Below the pieces are notes generated by a model. It worked only from the letters and a program-made list of their open reading frames with translations. It ran no database searches and was not told the DNA's origin. A DNA stretch of 64,000 nucleotides from Plasmodium relictum. Lineage: Eukaryota > Apicomplexa > Aconoidasida > Haemosporida > Plasmodiidae. Position 1 is the first letter of the stretch. Every line of letters begins with the position of its first letter. The position numbers and the translations under genes were made by a program. Below are positions 26,620 to 37,544 of this stretch, one piece after another. The stretch lies in contig NC_041689.1 of assembly GCF_900005765.1 (NCBI RefSeq), forward strand, positions 992,001 to 1,056,000, read 5' to 3'.

Positions 26620-29600
26620 TTATGTTTCGATTTTATGTATAAAAATAGATGGATTTCCAGGGTTTGCTAATTTATGAATATCTGTACTATCAATTTCACA
26701 CTTTTTGGTGTTTTCTAAAACTTGAATATCTCCTAAATGTAAACTTCTTTTAATAAAATCTACGTTCTTTTTTATTAATTGAATTTCATCATATGGAAGA
26801 GTTAATTCATATTGATTATTATTTAATGTGACATTGTCTTTAACCAAAAATGTAGCAAAACTTAAAATATCCTTCTTTTCATTTTTTGGTAGATTATTGA
26901 CATATTCATTTTGTACAAGTAAATTTATATAATTTGCTGGTAATTTTTTGTCTTCACTACTGTTTATAATATTATTTAAAATTTCAATAATTTTTTTTTG
27001 TGTATCATTATATTCTCTTGCAACATAAACTATTGCTTTGAATTTCAAACCTTCTTCTTCATCTTCTTTATAATTTTCTTCATTGTTTTCAATCATATCA
27101 TTTTCAACATCATTTCTTTTTGTGTTTTTATTCTTTTCTATGTCATTTAAATTATTACATTTTATTTCATTCATTTTATTTTTAATATTATTTTTTTCAT
27201 TGGAATCATTCTGATTATTTTTTTTTTGCTTATTACTTTTATTGATAACTTTATCATAAGATTTTCGAAAGTTTTCTACAACATTTAATAAATTATTATA
27301 TTGTTTGTGCATAACAATAGAAAAATTTGTATTATCATTAGATGGCCATTTTTGTTTTATCAAGAACTTTTCTTTTTTTAAGATATATGTCCATATATGT
27401 TCAGTTACATGTGGTATAATTGGGTTAATAATGATACATATTCTTTCAATAAAAAAATTAACAGTTTCTTTATGCATATGAATTTTATCACACATAATTC
27501 TGTACGTATCTCTTTTTAAAAGCATATCATAGAATCCATATTTTAATACATCCCTAAATAATAATTTTTCATATGATTCTTTACATTTATTGGTCAAGTA
27601 ATTTATTTCATTTTCAAATATTAAATCATTAAATGTTTTTTCCCCACATCTAAATATATATACATTATTTTTTGTTTCTATACAAAAATTTATTAAATTA
27701 TATAATTTCATGATAGCGCTATTTGCCGTATCTGTGTTAAAATTAGAATCTTCTATTGAATCACCTGCATCAGCTAAAGCAATTCGCGTACCATCACTTG
27801 TATATAAAGATATACTTTTTTCAATTGTTATAAAATTTCCTTTACTTTTAGACATTTTTTCTTTATTAATTAAAACATGCCCATTGCAAAAAAATGATTT
27901 AGGAAAATATTTGATAGTTTCATAATTATCTAAATTCAATTGTTCTATTTCATTTAATATTTCATTTTGTCTATCTAATATACTTTTTTCTTCTAAATAT
28001 TCTTTATTTGTATTATATACTTTTTTCCCCCATACAGCTACATGATTGAATAAAGCCATAGTTAAATGATTGAAAATCAAATCCTTTCCTGATATTCTTA
28101 TATCAAATGGATACCAATATTGAAATTCTCTTCTCATTTTAAGTAATTTTTCTTTGCTTATATTTTTACTTATTTTACTTGTATCATCACTAATATCAAA
28201 AACGTAATCGAAAAATTCATCATTTATATCACTTACATCAATATCCAATGAACCCCTAGTTTTTCCGTCTACACTTCCTTGTAAAAAATGACTTATAGTG
28301 TAGTAAGCCATATATATAGTTGAGTCAGACAAACTTTCAATTAATTCTTTTTCTTTTGTATTTTCTTCATTTGGGATATTTGAAGTATGTTTCATTTCAT
28401 TTACATTATTTTCCCTAATGTTTTGATTTATCTTTTCAACTTCTATTTCTTCACTATTTTTTTTTTTTTCGAGAGATTCATCATTTGCATAATTTTTTTT
28501 GGAATTATTAAAATCAGGCATATATGTACCTAATCCGTATGATCTACTACATGACCAATCATCTAGCCAAAAAATAACATGTTGTAATTGCTTATATAAA
28601 ACATCATTATATGTTTGAAAATTACTCTTTTTTAATTGTATTAAAACGTCTTTTTTAAATTCCAAATTTCCATAATTAATATACCATTGATTACATAGTG
28701 CTGCAATACATTTAACATTATTTCTATCTATTACTAAAACTTCAGGTTCGTTATATAAAAACCCTTCATTGTTTTTAATAATATGTTGCTTTGCTAATTT
28801 TCTACAGTTGAATGTTTTCATACCATAGTAAGGTTCCACTTTCATTATTCCTTCAAAATACTGCTTTTTATATAAAACTTCTTTGATTTTTTGTAATTTT
28901 GCATCCTTATAAGAAGAAATTTTTTCTAATTCATAAAAGTATTTTCCACTATTCGTTCCAATATCTGGTAATTCTACACACGAAAAACTTTCATTGTTTA
29001 AATATTCTTCTTTTAAGTTGTATTTTTCACAATAATAATTTTTTTTTTTTTTTATATCTTCTAAGCATGCATAATCATCTGTACTATCACTTGACACGCA
29101 TGGAACAATAGCAGTAGATATATTCATTTTAATAGTAGTCATTGGCAAAATATATAAATTTTTTATTTTGGATAAATTAGTGTATGTTCTTAAACCAACA
29201 AGATGTTCTCCTTTTAATTTGTTTAAAATAAAAATATCACTAAAATTATTCAATTTATCAAACTTATTATTATTGTTGTTATTTTCGTTTGTACATTTGC
29301 TCTCATTTAACAATAATGGAATTATTCCTTGATAGGCCAAATTATATAAACTATTCTCCGAACAAATATAAATATTTTCACATCTTTTTATTATTCCTTC
29401 CTTGCTTAATATATTATTTACGTAATTTTTGTTTCCATAATGTAGCATTTGTTTGTCAAATCCAAAAGTTACATAATAATATTCATTTGGGTTTATAAAA
29501 GTGTAATTCTGACCATAAGCTGTTTCTGGTTTTAGAGTGCTTCCTAATAAAATAATCTTTTTTTTTTCAAAAAATTTTTCATCAAAAATTTGATTTTTTA

Positions 29601-30474
29601 AATATTCTTCTTTTTCATCAAATGTAGTAGTAAAATTTAAATTCTTCATAAAAATGTCAAAAAATTCTTTATTATCATGAACATATATTTTAATTAATGT
29701 ATACTCCTGGCATTTTACTCCCTCTCCTTCTGATCTTTCGTGATCAGCACAAGCTTGGTTGTTAACTCTACTAAATATAGTAATTCTACTACCATAATAT
29801 ATAAGATTTTTTTTATATAATCTATTAAATTGCCAATTAACAAACTTATCATAATAAGGATTAATATTAGTAGTAATAAATGATCTTCTCCAATCGCAAC
29901 AGAGGCCAAACGAATTTAAGTGTTCTTTAGCTTTAGAAGAAAAGTAATAACACCAATGTTCTGGGTTTTGAAATAAATGGATTTCTTCATCCTTTATATC
30001 CATTTGTTTCATAATTTCACATTGAGTAGTCTGCTTCGAATCTTTTGATTGAGCTTTACTTTTATTTGATCGAAACACAGTCACATCTACATTCTTTTTA
30101 TTATTTTCTCCATCATCTTTTTTTTTTTCTTCATTACTTGTTATTTCATTTTTTTCTATTTCATTTTTTATCATATTTCTTGTCTCATTCTTTATTTTAT
30201 CAGCACATACAACAATTGGTGTACCAGTACAATGAAATGAGAAAGGTAGTAACACATTATCACATATCATATTTTTATATCTAACTAAAAAATCTAATTT
30301 ACTTAAAGTAAAAGCATGACCTATGTGTAATAATCCATTCATATAAGGATAAGGAAAATTCCCTGTAAATTTTTGTTCATTGTTATCAACAAAATCTTTT
30401 TCATATATATTATGCTCTTTCCATAAATTCTGAATATTTTTTTCTATATTTAATAAATTCATACGACGTGCCAT
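26620..30474 (-). CDS. LeuRS: Leucine--tRNA ligase, cytosolic type
   Basis: A single 1284-residue exon. This class I synthetase attaches leucine to tRNA-Leu in the cytosol. The HIGH signature is at residues 50-53 within PYPYMNGLLHIGHAFTLSK, and KMSKS lies near residue 870 in KEKMSKSKGNF. Between them is a CP1 editing domain with the eukaryote/archaea-type segment VPCVSSDSTDDYACLEDI, whose Asp residues take part in clearing mischarged tRNA. An archaeal-like anticodon-binding domain follows, then a C-terminal extension ending near LANPGNPSIFIHKIET. Lys/Asn/Glu insertions occur at about residues 105-135, 695-735 and 1115-1150, as is usual in Plasmodium. The start ATG is followed by ARRMNLLNIEKNIQNLW, which aligns with the family N-terminus; there is no organelle leader. 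From memory it is the orthologue of PF3D7_0622800. Confidence 0.97.
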   Translation of the reverse strand: MARRMNLLNIEKNIQNLWKEHNIYEKDFVDNNEQKFTGNFPYPYMNGLLHIGHAFTLSKLDFLVRYKNMICDNVLLPFSFHCTGTPIVVCADKIKNETRNMIKNEIEKNEITSNEEKKKDDGENNKKNVDVTVFRSNKSKAQSKDSKQTTQCEIMKQMDIKDEEIHLFQNPEHWCYYFSSKAKEHLNSFGLCCDWRRSFITTNINPYYDKFVNWQFNRLYKKNLIYYGSRITIFSRVNNQACADHERSEGEGVKCQEYTLIKIYVHDNKEFFDIFMKNLNFTTTFDEKEEYLKNQIFDEKFFEKKKIILLGSTLKPETAYGQNYTFINPNEYYYVTFGFDKQMLHYGNKNYVNNILSKEGIIKRCENIYICSENSLYNLAYQGIIPLLLNESKCTNENNNNNNKFDKLNNFSDIFILNKLKGEHLVGLRTYTNLSKIKNLYILPMTTIKMNISTAIVPCVSSDSTDDYACLEDIKKKKNYYCEKYNLKEEYLNNESFSCVELPDIGTNSGKYFYELEKISSYKDAKLQKIKEVLYKKQYFEGIMKVEPYYGMKTFNCRKLAKQHIIKNNEGFLYNEPEVLVIDRNNVKCIAALCNQWYINYGNLEFKKDVLIQLKKSNFQTYNDVLYKQLQHVIFWLDDWSCSRSYGLGTYMPDFNNSKKNYANDESLEKKKNSEEIEVEKINQNIRENNVNEMKHTSNIPNEENTKEKELIESLSDSTIYMAYYTISHFLQGSVDGKTRGSLDIDVSDINDEFFDYVFDISDDTSKISKNISKEKLLKMRREFQYWYPFDIRISGKDLIFNHLTMALFNHVAVWGKKVYNTNKEYLEEKSILDRQNEILNEIEQLNLDNYETIKYFPKSFFCNGHVLINKEKMSKSKGNFITIEKSISLYTSDGTRIALADAGDSIEDSNFNTDTANSAIMKLYNLINFCIETKNNVYIFRCGEKTFNDLIFENEINYLTNKCKESYEKLLFRDVLKYGFYDMLLKRDTYRIMCDKIHMHKETVNFFIERICIIINPIIPHVTEHIWTYILKKEKFLIKQKWPSNDNTNFSIVMHKQYNNLLNVVENFRKSYDKVINKSNKQKKNNQNDSNEKNNIKNKMNEIKCNNLNDIEKNKNTKRNDVENDMIENNEENYKEDEEEGLKFKAIVYVAREYNDTQKKIIEILNNIINSSEDKKLPANYINLLVQNEYVNNLPKNEKKDILSFATFLVKDNVTLNNNQYELTLPYDEIQLIKKNVDFIKRSLHLGDIQVLENTKKCEIDSTDIHKLANPGNPSIFIHKIET

Positions 30475-30490
30475 ATTTAAATTAAAAATT

Positions 30491-30575
<85 letters not shown>

Positions 30576-31739
30576 CATACATATAAAATAACAAAATGTG
30601 ACAAAACAGCAGAAATATTATTCTCAAGTAATTATTAAATTTAAAACTTAATTTTAAATAAATAAATAAATATATATATATATATTAATTATAACAAAAA
30701 ACAAAACAAATAATATAAAGAAAACACGAAATATCTTCAAAATATATTTACATAAATATATAAATAAAATCCTATAAAATTATAATACAAAATTTTCTTT
30801 AAAAATACCCTTTTATATTAGAATAATATATGTATAAAAAAAAAAAAATTATTTTTGTAAAAATTAATTTAAAAAATAAAATTTAATAAAAAGGCATGAA
30901 CAAAAAAAAAAAAGTGTAATATATAAAGGCTAATGTTTCATAAATGCTAGTTTCAAAAAATTATAAAATTTTTTTATAAAAATTTATTTATTAATTTTAT
31001 ATTATATAAAAGATTGTTAATTTATATTTTACTTTATTTTCTTCTCATTCTTATTTAGTAGTTCATTTTTTCTACTTTTTTTTAAAGTTCTTATTTTTTT
31101 TTTTTCCCCCCTAACTTTTACCTTTTTTTTTTTTTTCTTAATTGTATTCTTTTTCTTTTTAAAATTTTTTTTTTTTTTATTCTACGTACTCTATGTTTTT
31201 TCTGCATGACATATAAATACATATAAAGATATATACTCTTTTAAATTATATTTTTGTATTCTTACATATACTTGTTTTTTAGTACATTCTTTTTTCTTTT
31301 TTTAACTTACATATTGATTTCTTTCTCTTATAACTTTTTTTAAAGTTAGGGAGAAATATTTTTTTTTAGTGTGGTATATATGCAATTTATAATTTTATAT
31401 TTTTTTTTTTTTTCATTATAAACTTTAATTTTCATATATGTTTACTTAGGCTTTATCCATTAGAATTTTTTATGTATTTAATAAGTAGGCAAAGAAAATA
31501 TTCGGTGAGATTAAATTAATATAATTATCCTTTTTTTTAATAGACTTTAAAATAGTTTTATTTGCTACTTTTATATTTCCTCGTATTTGTAGAATTTAAA
31601 ATTCTACCATAAAATTGTTTATTTTTCATTCTTCTTTTTTTTTATTATTCAATGATTTATTACTTTGTAGATATTATATAAAAAAAATTGTAAAGATGTA
31701 TTTAGAAATTTTTTCTTTTTCATTTCTTAAATTTTTAAA
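30475..31739. other. Divergent intergenic region
   Basis: Holds the 5' flanks of LeuRS (minus) and the RUS-like gene (plus). Besides the (TA)n repeat there are long T runs at 31030-31200 with a C-rich island (CCCCCC near 31108). I see no gene. Confidence 0.6.
30494..30565. repeat. (TA)n microsatellite upstream of LeuRS
   Basis: About 36 alternating TA units starting some 20 bases upstream of the LeuRS start codon on the minus strand. It must lie in the 5' untranslated region or promoter. Another short run lies near 30671-30685. Confidence 0.9.
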
Positions 31740-33151
31740 ATGAAAATATTGCTGTTATTCCTCTTATTCATGTTATTGCCTTATACGTCTTTTTCCTTTG
31801 TAATGAAAGCAAATATAAAAGCATTAAAATTAACTTCTATTAATTATGTAATTCCTGAAAAAAAATAAAAAAAATTTAATTCATGTAATATATTAATTTT
31901 TTTTTTAATTATTTTATTGTATTTTGAATACACATTTATACATTTATTAATTTTTATATAATAATTTTTTTTTTTTGCTTTTATATTTTACACATATGCG
32001 TGACGTTTTTTTTTCTTTTTTTTTTTTTTTTTTGTCCTAAATTACTTGCATATTTAATATAGAAGTTTTGATATATTTAAATATTTTTATTTATTAACTA
32101 ATATATATTTTTTTATAATTTTAAAAAATATTTCCTCTTTTTTTTTTTTTTCTTATTTTTTAAATAGAATCATGTGCATAGAAAAAATATAAGATCTTTA
32201 AAGATTTATTTATACCCACGCTTTTTAAAAAGAATAGTAGAACCATTAGAAAATGTTAATTTTAAGAATTACTTTTTTTTTCGATCATTATCACGTATAT
32301 GCGTTTCCTTAAGTAGTGCATTTTCTTTAAATGCAAAAGTATATTTATATAGAAAGAATATGAATAATTTATTATTAACTCAACTATTAATGAATAATGA
32401 AATTTTTATAAAAATCTTAAAAATATGTTGGTTATATAAATTAAGTCATTTTATAGATAAAAACATAAAATTATGTAGATATTTGTCTACTATATTTTAT
32501 ATTATTAGTATATATTTGGATATATTATCTACATATGATATTTCAAAAAATTTTTACTTTTACTATTTTTTATATTCCTTATCATCTATATTAAAAAATT
32601 TGAGTATACTAACATATACATCTATCAGATCAAGTATTAATTTTCATGTATCTCAAATGTTATCTTATTCAAACCAAAAAATTAACAAAGAAAGTATGGG
32701 AACTATAAAACTTACAGACAAAAATGGAGGTGAAAATATAAGCGGTGAAAATATAAATAATGAAAATATAAATAATGAAAATATAAATAATGAAAATATA
32801 AATAATGAAAATATAAATAATGAAAATATAAATGTTAATGAAAAATTGATGGAAATTAATGCATTAAAAAAAGACAAATATAAAGTAATAAACAAATTTT
32901 ACGCAAAAAAAAAAGAAGAGAATAACAATAATAATATTTTAAGAAATAATTTAAATGTAAAAAGAAAAACATTTTATATAGGAGAAATTAGTGTTATAAC
33001 AGATTTACTTTTTTCCTTAGTAGATTTATCAACAATCCTTTTTCTTTCCCGTGCAACGAAATATATAAAACAAAAACTATTTTTTTATATATTTTTATCT
33101 TCTCTACATTTATTTTTTTCTTACAAAGAACTAGAATATTTATTAATTTAG
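31740..33151 (+). CDS. Signal-peptide membrane protein resembling RUS/DUF647 family
   Basis: Two exons, 31740-31847 and 32168-33151, joined in phase 0 at GTAATT/AATAG, give 363 residues. Exon 1 supplies a classic signal peptide (MKILLLFLLFMLLPYTSFSF). A Lys/Arg-rich stretch through residue about 60 follows, so bipartite targeting to the apicoplast is plausible. Hydrophobic segments follow at about residues 135-155, 165-180, 310-325 and 340-355. The order of features resembles the root UVB-B sensitive (DUF647) family: a segment like EPLENVNFKNYFFFRSLSR, then a hydrophobic core ending TYTSIRSSINFHVSQ, then GEISVITDLLFSLVDLS where plant and animal members have an ADVSAKEGSQE-like motif. The similarity is weak and there is no clear DGxGxxG motif. 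A 15-bp minisatellite interrupts the middle. An unrelated multi-pass protein is the alternative. Confidence 0.62.
32729..32833 (+). repeat. 15-bp coding minisatellite (pentapeptide repeat)
   Basis: Seven head-to-tail 15-base units inside the RUS-like gene encode GENIS, GENIN and then five copies of NENIN. The last five units are identical at the DNA level, which suggests recent slippage or unequal exchange. Confidence 0.93.
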
Positions 33152-33881
33152 ATAAATAGGTATATGAAAAAAAAACACATATGTCATAAATTAATAATAA
33201 ATCATAATGAGTGTGCATGCCTGCATTTTTCTTTTATAACTTCATATTTTATTTCTTTATATAAGTCTCCTATATTTTTTAATTTACTTCTTTTTTGTTT
33301 TGAAATTTTTTTTTTAATAATGAAAAAAATTTACAACAGTCCTTAAATTATTTTAACTCTAGGCGTAAATCTTGACTTATTCTAAAGTTATAAACTTCTT
33401 AAAATTTTCCAAAACATATTTATTAAATTGAAGATAATTTTTTATAAAATCTTTAGATAAAGTATACTTTCCTAAATTGTTTTAAAAATAACAAAGTTAT
33501 GATAATCTACACTAAATGAAATATTACTCCCTGTAATACTATTATTAGTTATTAAAATTCTATAATAAATATGTTCATAAAAGTATATTTTTATATATTT
33601 CATTAACTTTGTTAAAATGTTATATTCTATTGTTCATTATTTCATTTTTTTGTGATTAACCATTATATTTATGCAAAGCGAAAATGTATCAAAAAAGCAT
33701 TTTACAAAAAAAAAAAAAAAAAATATTAATAAATTAAAATAAAAATAATGCAATGAAAAAAAAAGTAAAAGGAACATATTTAATATTTTTCAAGGGTCGT
33801 ATTTTTTCAATTCATTTTAAAAGCATCTTGAAGAATCAATTTAAAATGTTATCCTACCCATAAATTAAAAATCTTATATTT
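33152..33881. other. Convergent intergenic region
   Basis: Sequence between the 3' ends of the RUS-like gene (plus) and QCR9 (minus). A short frame at 33164-33346 has no supporting feature. Nothing else recognised. Confidence 0.6.
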
Positions 33882-34431
33882 TTATTCATCTTCTGGATAT
33901 GTATATGGACAGTCAATATATAATTTCTATAAAAAAGGAAACATTAAAAAAATAAATATTTAAGTCAAAATAATCATATTATTAGAATTATATAAAATTA
34001 TGTTTATATTCATACTCCTTTATTTATTTGTTTCCATTTATTATTGAACCAAATACCCCAAAAATAAGATGTAACACAACCTCCAGTAACAACAAACAAC
34101 CAATAACGAGTATTATATTTCAATATGTGATCGTATATTCTTATGAAAAAAAAAAAAATATATATATTTATATGTATATAATTATTATATGAACAGTTAA
34201 GAAATATTTTAATTAAAATATATATATATTTATATACTTTGTTTTATTTAAAGCTTGAAAAAAGGGATTAAAAATATCTTTATCTTTTCTACTCTTCTTT
34301 AGAGATTTCCATATAAAGGATGGATAAGTATCACTAAATGGACTTCCAAAAACCACTGAAAAATAAAAAATTTGAATATTCGTTAAAATTTTATTCTTTT
34401 TTATTTTTTAATTATTTTAATAATATTTACT
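33882..34431 (-). CDS. QCR9: Cytochrome b-c1 complex subunit 9 (QCR9/UCRQ10-like)
   Basis: A small minus-strand gene. Reading 5' to 3' the exons are 34431 (one base), 34238-34355, 34016-34139 and 33882-33926, giving 95 residues. All junctions are GT/AG in phase. The last exons encode an amphipathic start (IYDHILKYNTRYWLFVVTGG), one membrane span (about residues 52-72), then WGIWFNNKWKQINKGKLY and DCPYTYPEDE. Yeast and animal QCR9/UQCR10 have the same layout: one transmembrane helix followed by W..N.GKLWKD. It would be a subunit of mitochondrial complex III. The protein is about 30 residues longer at the N-terminus than the usual family member. No in-frame ATG exists in the first full exon. 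Joining the A at 34431 to TG at the acceptor makes the start codon, so the gene probably has a start codon split by its first intron. Confidence 0.78.
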
Positions 34432-35094
34432 TTTAAAAATTTCAAATTAAAATCATATAATGTTATGTTTCCACTTAACGTTTTTAAACAAAATGTTTTA
34501 GCTTTAGATAAAAAAAAAGATGAATTCTTTTAAAATGCCTATATTTCTTCTTCAAAATAAAAAAAATATTTATAAAAGAATATATATTTATGTTTACATA
34601 ATTCTTTTCTGCATTGAATTCCTTTATAATTTATTTTTATAATATTTTTTATTTCAATTTTTAAATAAAAAAATAAAATTTTTACTTATATGCATTTTAA
34701 ATGAAGTGCACGTAGTAATTTTCTGGAATATTTGAGTCATTCCAACTTTTTTAAGTAATAATTTATATTATTTAAGATTTAATTTTACTTTTTAAACGAA
34801 TTATTTATTAATTTGTTTATATATTTATATCTTTATTTGTTCTTTTAAATATTTATTATATATATATATATATTTTTTGTAACTTCATTATAAGTTCATA
34901 AATTTTATAGATAGTACTAATTTATTATCTTTATTTGCACTTGCATTATTTTTCATTATGCATAAAAAACACAATTTTGGAGTAATTCACCTATTTTAGG
35001 TATTTTGAATTATTATTCTAAGTACTTGTTATTATAATTAATATATATATATTATTTGGGGGCATTTTATGAATTATAAAAAATAAAAAAAATA
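34432..35094. other. Divergent intergenic region
   Basis: The 5' flanks of QCR9 (minus; its first untranslated exon lies just above 34431) and of the RsmE-like gene (plus). AT-rich, with no gene-like frame. Confidence 0.6.
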
Positions 35095-36363
35095 ATGAAT
35101 TTAATATTAATTAGTTCAAAATGTATTTATGAAGTTAATAATGAATTTTTTTTCAAAACAGATAATAGGCAAACAAATCATTTAAAAAATATACTAAAAG
35201 TACAGTTAAATCAACAAATTAAAGTTGGAGTAATTAATAAAGGAAAGGGAGAAGGAACCATAATAGAGGAAAATAAGAATTATTACATTATAAAGTTGTT
35301 ATCACCTATTCATTTAGAAAAATCAGAATCTAGATTTCTTCCAATAGATGTCGTTTTGTGTATACCAAGACCCAAAGTTTTAAGTAAGTTACTACAACAA
35401 TTGTCTTCTGTTGGAGTTAAAAAAATAATTATCGTATTTTCAGAGTATTCAAATAAATCATATGAGTCAAGTAAAATTTTTAGAAATGAAGAAATAAAAC
35501 ATGCACTTCAATTAGGATTAGAACAAGCTATGTGTACACAATTTCCAAAAATTTATATACATTACTCATTTAGCTCCTTTTTTATGAATATTGAAAAATA
35601 TGCTGATGATAATACAATAAAATTGTGCGCACATACAGATGCTAAAGAAAATACTGCTTCAAACGAATTATCTATTTTAAATAAAGAAGAAGGAAAAATT
35701 CTTTTAATGCTTGGTTGTGAAAGAGGTTTCTCAGACCTTGAAATTTATTTGTTAAAAAAATTAGGATTTAGTTTTTTTTATTTAACAGAAAGAATTTTAA
35801 AATGTGAAACAGCCTTTTTAATAATTATCGGTCAGCTACTTTTATTAACTGAAAATACGTGTTTACGACCTAGTGGTAAAAAAATGAGAAGATGTTCAAA
35901 AAATAGAAATGATTCTATAGAAAAAAATATAATTAAAAATAAAATTAAAGAGGAAATTACAGAAAATAGTTACTACTTTCAAAATAAGACAGAAATCATT
36001 AATGAAATAAAAAATATATTAAAGAATGAAACTTATTCTTCTGAACAGCTAACAATCTATGTAAATAATTTTATAAAGGAATGTGATAATATGGAAGAAG
36101 CTGAAAACATTACTAATAATAATGAAGATAATATACTAAAGCAGAAGACAAATATTATTAGTGATCTTTTAAAAAATGTACACTCTTTTAATACAAATGA
36201 CGGAAATAATTTTCAAAATATATATTTAAGTTTGCTACTGAAGAAAATAAAATATAAAAATCGTTTTTGTTTATCATACAATGATTTAAAAAATAATGAT
36301 GATGATGATGTATTTATATATAAAACACAAAGATACATAACAAAAAAAAAATTTGTTAAATGA
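35095..36363 (+). CDS. RsmE-family rRNA uridine N3-methyltransferase (SPOUT)
   Basis: 422 residues in one exon. The N-terminal about 70 residues match the small beta-barrel of RsmE (HLKNILKVQLNQQIKVGVINKG). The SPOUT domain starts at VVLCIPRPKVLSKLLQQLSS, with the family-typical GVKKIIIVFSEYSNKS. The knot region reads LMLGCERGFSDLE (about residues 203-215) and LTERILKCETAFLIIIGQ (about 230-247), corresponding to GPEGGFS..E and LG.RILR.ETA in bacterial RsmE. Bacterial members methylate N3 of U1498 in 16S rRNA, with SAM bound in the knot. The usual GPEGG has changed to GCERG, so activity is not certain. There is no obvious leader peptide, which leaves the compartment open. Residues after about 260 are an Asn/Lys-rich extension ending in a basic tail, absent from bacterial enzymes. 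Confidence 0.85.
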   Translation: MNLILISSKCIYEVNNEFFFKTDNRQTNHLKNILKVQLNQQIKVGVINKGKGEGTIIEENKNYYIIKLLSPIHLEKSESRFLPIDVVLCIPRPKVLSKLLQQLSSVGVKKIIIVFSEYSNKSYESSKIFRNEEIKHALQLGLEQAMCTQFPKIYIHYSFSSFFMNIEKYADDNTIKLCAHTDAKENTASNELSILNKEEGKILLMLGCERGFSDLEIYLLKKLGFSFFYLTERILKCETAFLIIIGQLLLLTENTCLRPSGKKMRRCSKNRNDSIEKNIIKNKIKEEITENSYYFQNKTEIINEIKNILKNETYSSEQLTIYVNNFIKECDNMEEAENITNNNEDNILKQKTNIISDLLKNVHSFNTNDGNNFQNIYLSLLLKKIKYKNRFCLSYNDLKNNDDDDVFIYKTQRYITKKKFVK

Positions 36364-36765
36364 TTTGCATTTATCTTAAAATTTAAATTCAAAAATTTTA
36401 TAATATTTTTGTTACATATTATTATCATTACTATAATTATTATTTTATTTTTTTTTATTCTTTTGAATTTCTTTTTAATATTTTAAATATATATATTTAC
36501 GTACACCAAAATATATGTATGTTTTTTCTGTTTTTTTTTTTTTTTTTTATAAATTACAAATTTATATATTTTATATATACTATATCGTGACTTTAAATAT
36601 ATTACTTTTTACTTCTCATATATTTATTATGTTTCTATTCAAATAAAATTACATAAATTAAATAAATTTTTAACTATTATATTTATGTAAAAAAAAAAGA
36701 CTTTCAAATATATTAATTTTATTTTTTTTTTTTTGTTAATTTTGTACTTTTGAAAATAATGTATT
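36364..36765. other. Convergent intergenic region
   Basis: A short T-rich spacer between two convergent genes; no supported feature. Confidence 0.6.
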
Positions 36766-37140
36766 TTATTTTAAAGGATACTTTTCTTTTAATTCATCAA
36801 TTTTATCTTCAAATGTTATTTCATATGGAAACCTTGGAAATTTATTACCATATATTTTTCTCATTAATATCCATTTTGTAAAACATTCAATTTCATATAC
36901 AGTCATTCTATGAACATTTATATTTTTGCTTTTTAAAAAGTTATACATTTCTTTCCTAGGTTCGTAATCTGGATTTATTCCTTTAATATAGTACTCCCAA
37001 CTTTTACTTTCGTCTGTTTTTAAGTCGTTAATGAAGTTTTCAAAATCTAAATTTTCGTTTTTCTGAACTGTACAGAAATTGTAAGTTTTAAAAAAAGTTT
37101 TATTTTTTCTGTTATACCAGTTATGAAATAATTTCCTCAT
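36766..37140 (-). CDS. Small conserved-looking protein, probably mitochondrial
   Basis: 124 residues in one exon, with normal amino-acid diversity and no low-complexity block, unlike noise frames of this size. The N-terminal 27 residues (MRKLFHNWYNRKNKTFFKTY...) are basic and hydroxylated with no acidic residue, as in mitochondrial targeting presequences. The rest is charged and aromatic, with WEYYIKGINPDYEPRKEMYN and KWILMRKIYGNKFPRFPYE. No transmembrane segment. I do not recognise the family; a subunit of a mitochondrial complex or ribosome would suit its size, but that is only inference. Confidence 0.7.
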   Translation of the reverse strand: MRKLFHNWYNRKNKTFFKTYNFCTVQKNENLDFENFINDLKTDESKSWEYYIKGINPDYEPRKEMYNFLKSKNINVHRMTVYEIECFTKWILMRKIYGNKFPRFPYEITFEDKIDELKEKYPLK

Positions 37141-37544
37141 TTTTTTTTCAATTTTTTTTTTTTGATTTTGTTAATCATATTTTATTATTTTATTTATTTA
37201 CTCTTTTAATATTAATCTTTTTATTGTATTTTTTTCTTTTCATACTTAAATTTTTTATTATTCTATTTAGGTTTTTTTTTTTTTTATGCTATTTGTTTGT
37301 ATTATAATTTTTATATTTCTTAAGAAAGCAAATACATTTTTACATTTATTTTATTTTAAAGAAACAAAATAAAAGGAAAAAAATTTTTTTACTTATTCCT
37401 TTTTTATAATAGTAATAGGACCAATTCAAAATTTTGCTTTAACTTTTTTTATTTTTTAATGTGCACAAAAAAAAAAATTAAATAAATACGTTTATTAAAA
37501 ATTACTGATGTAGAAAATAATTGAAAAAATAAAAAATTATATTT
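37141..37544. other. Intergenic spacer between two minus-strand genes
   Basis: The VTC gene 3' flank and the upstream region of the 124-residue gene; poly-T rich, nothing recognised. Confidence 0.6.

Noticed and set aside
32665-32895. Minus-strand frame with repeated IFSLF units
   Set aside because: Shadow of the 15-bp repeat in the RUS-like gene.
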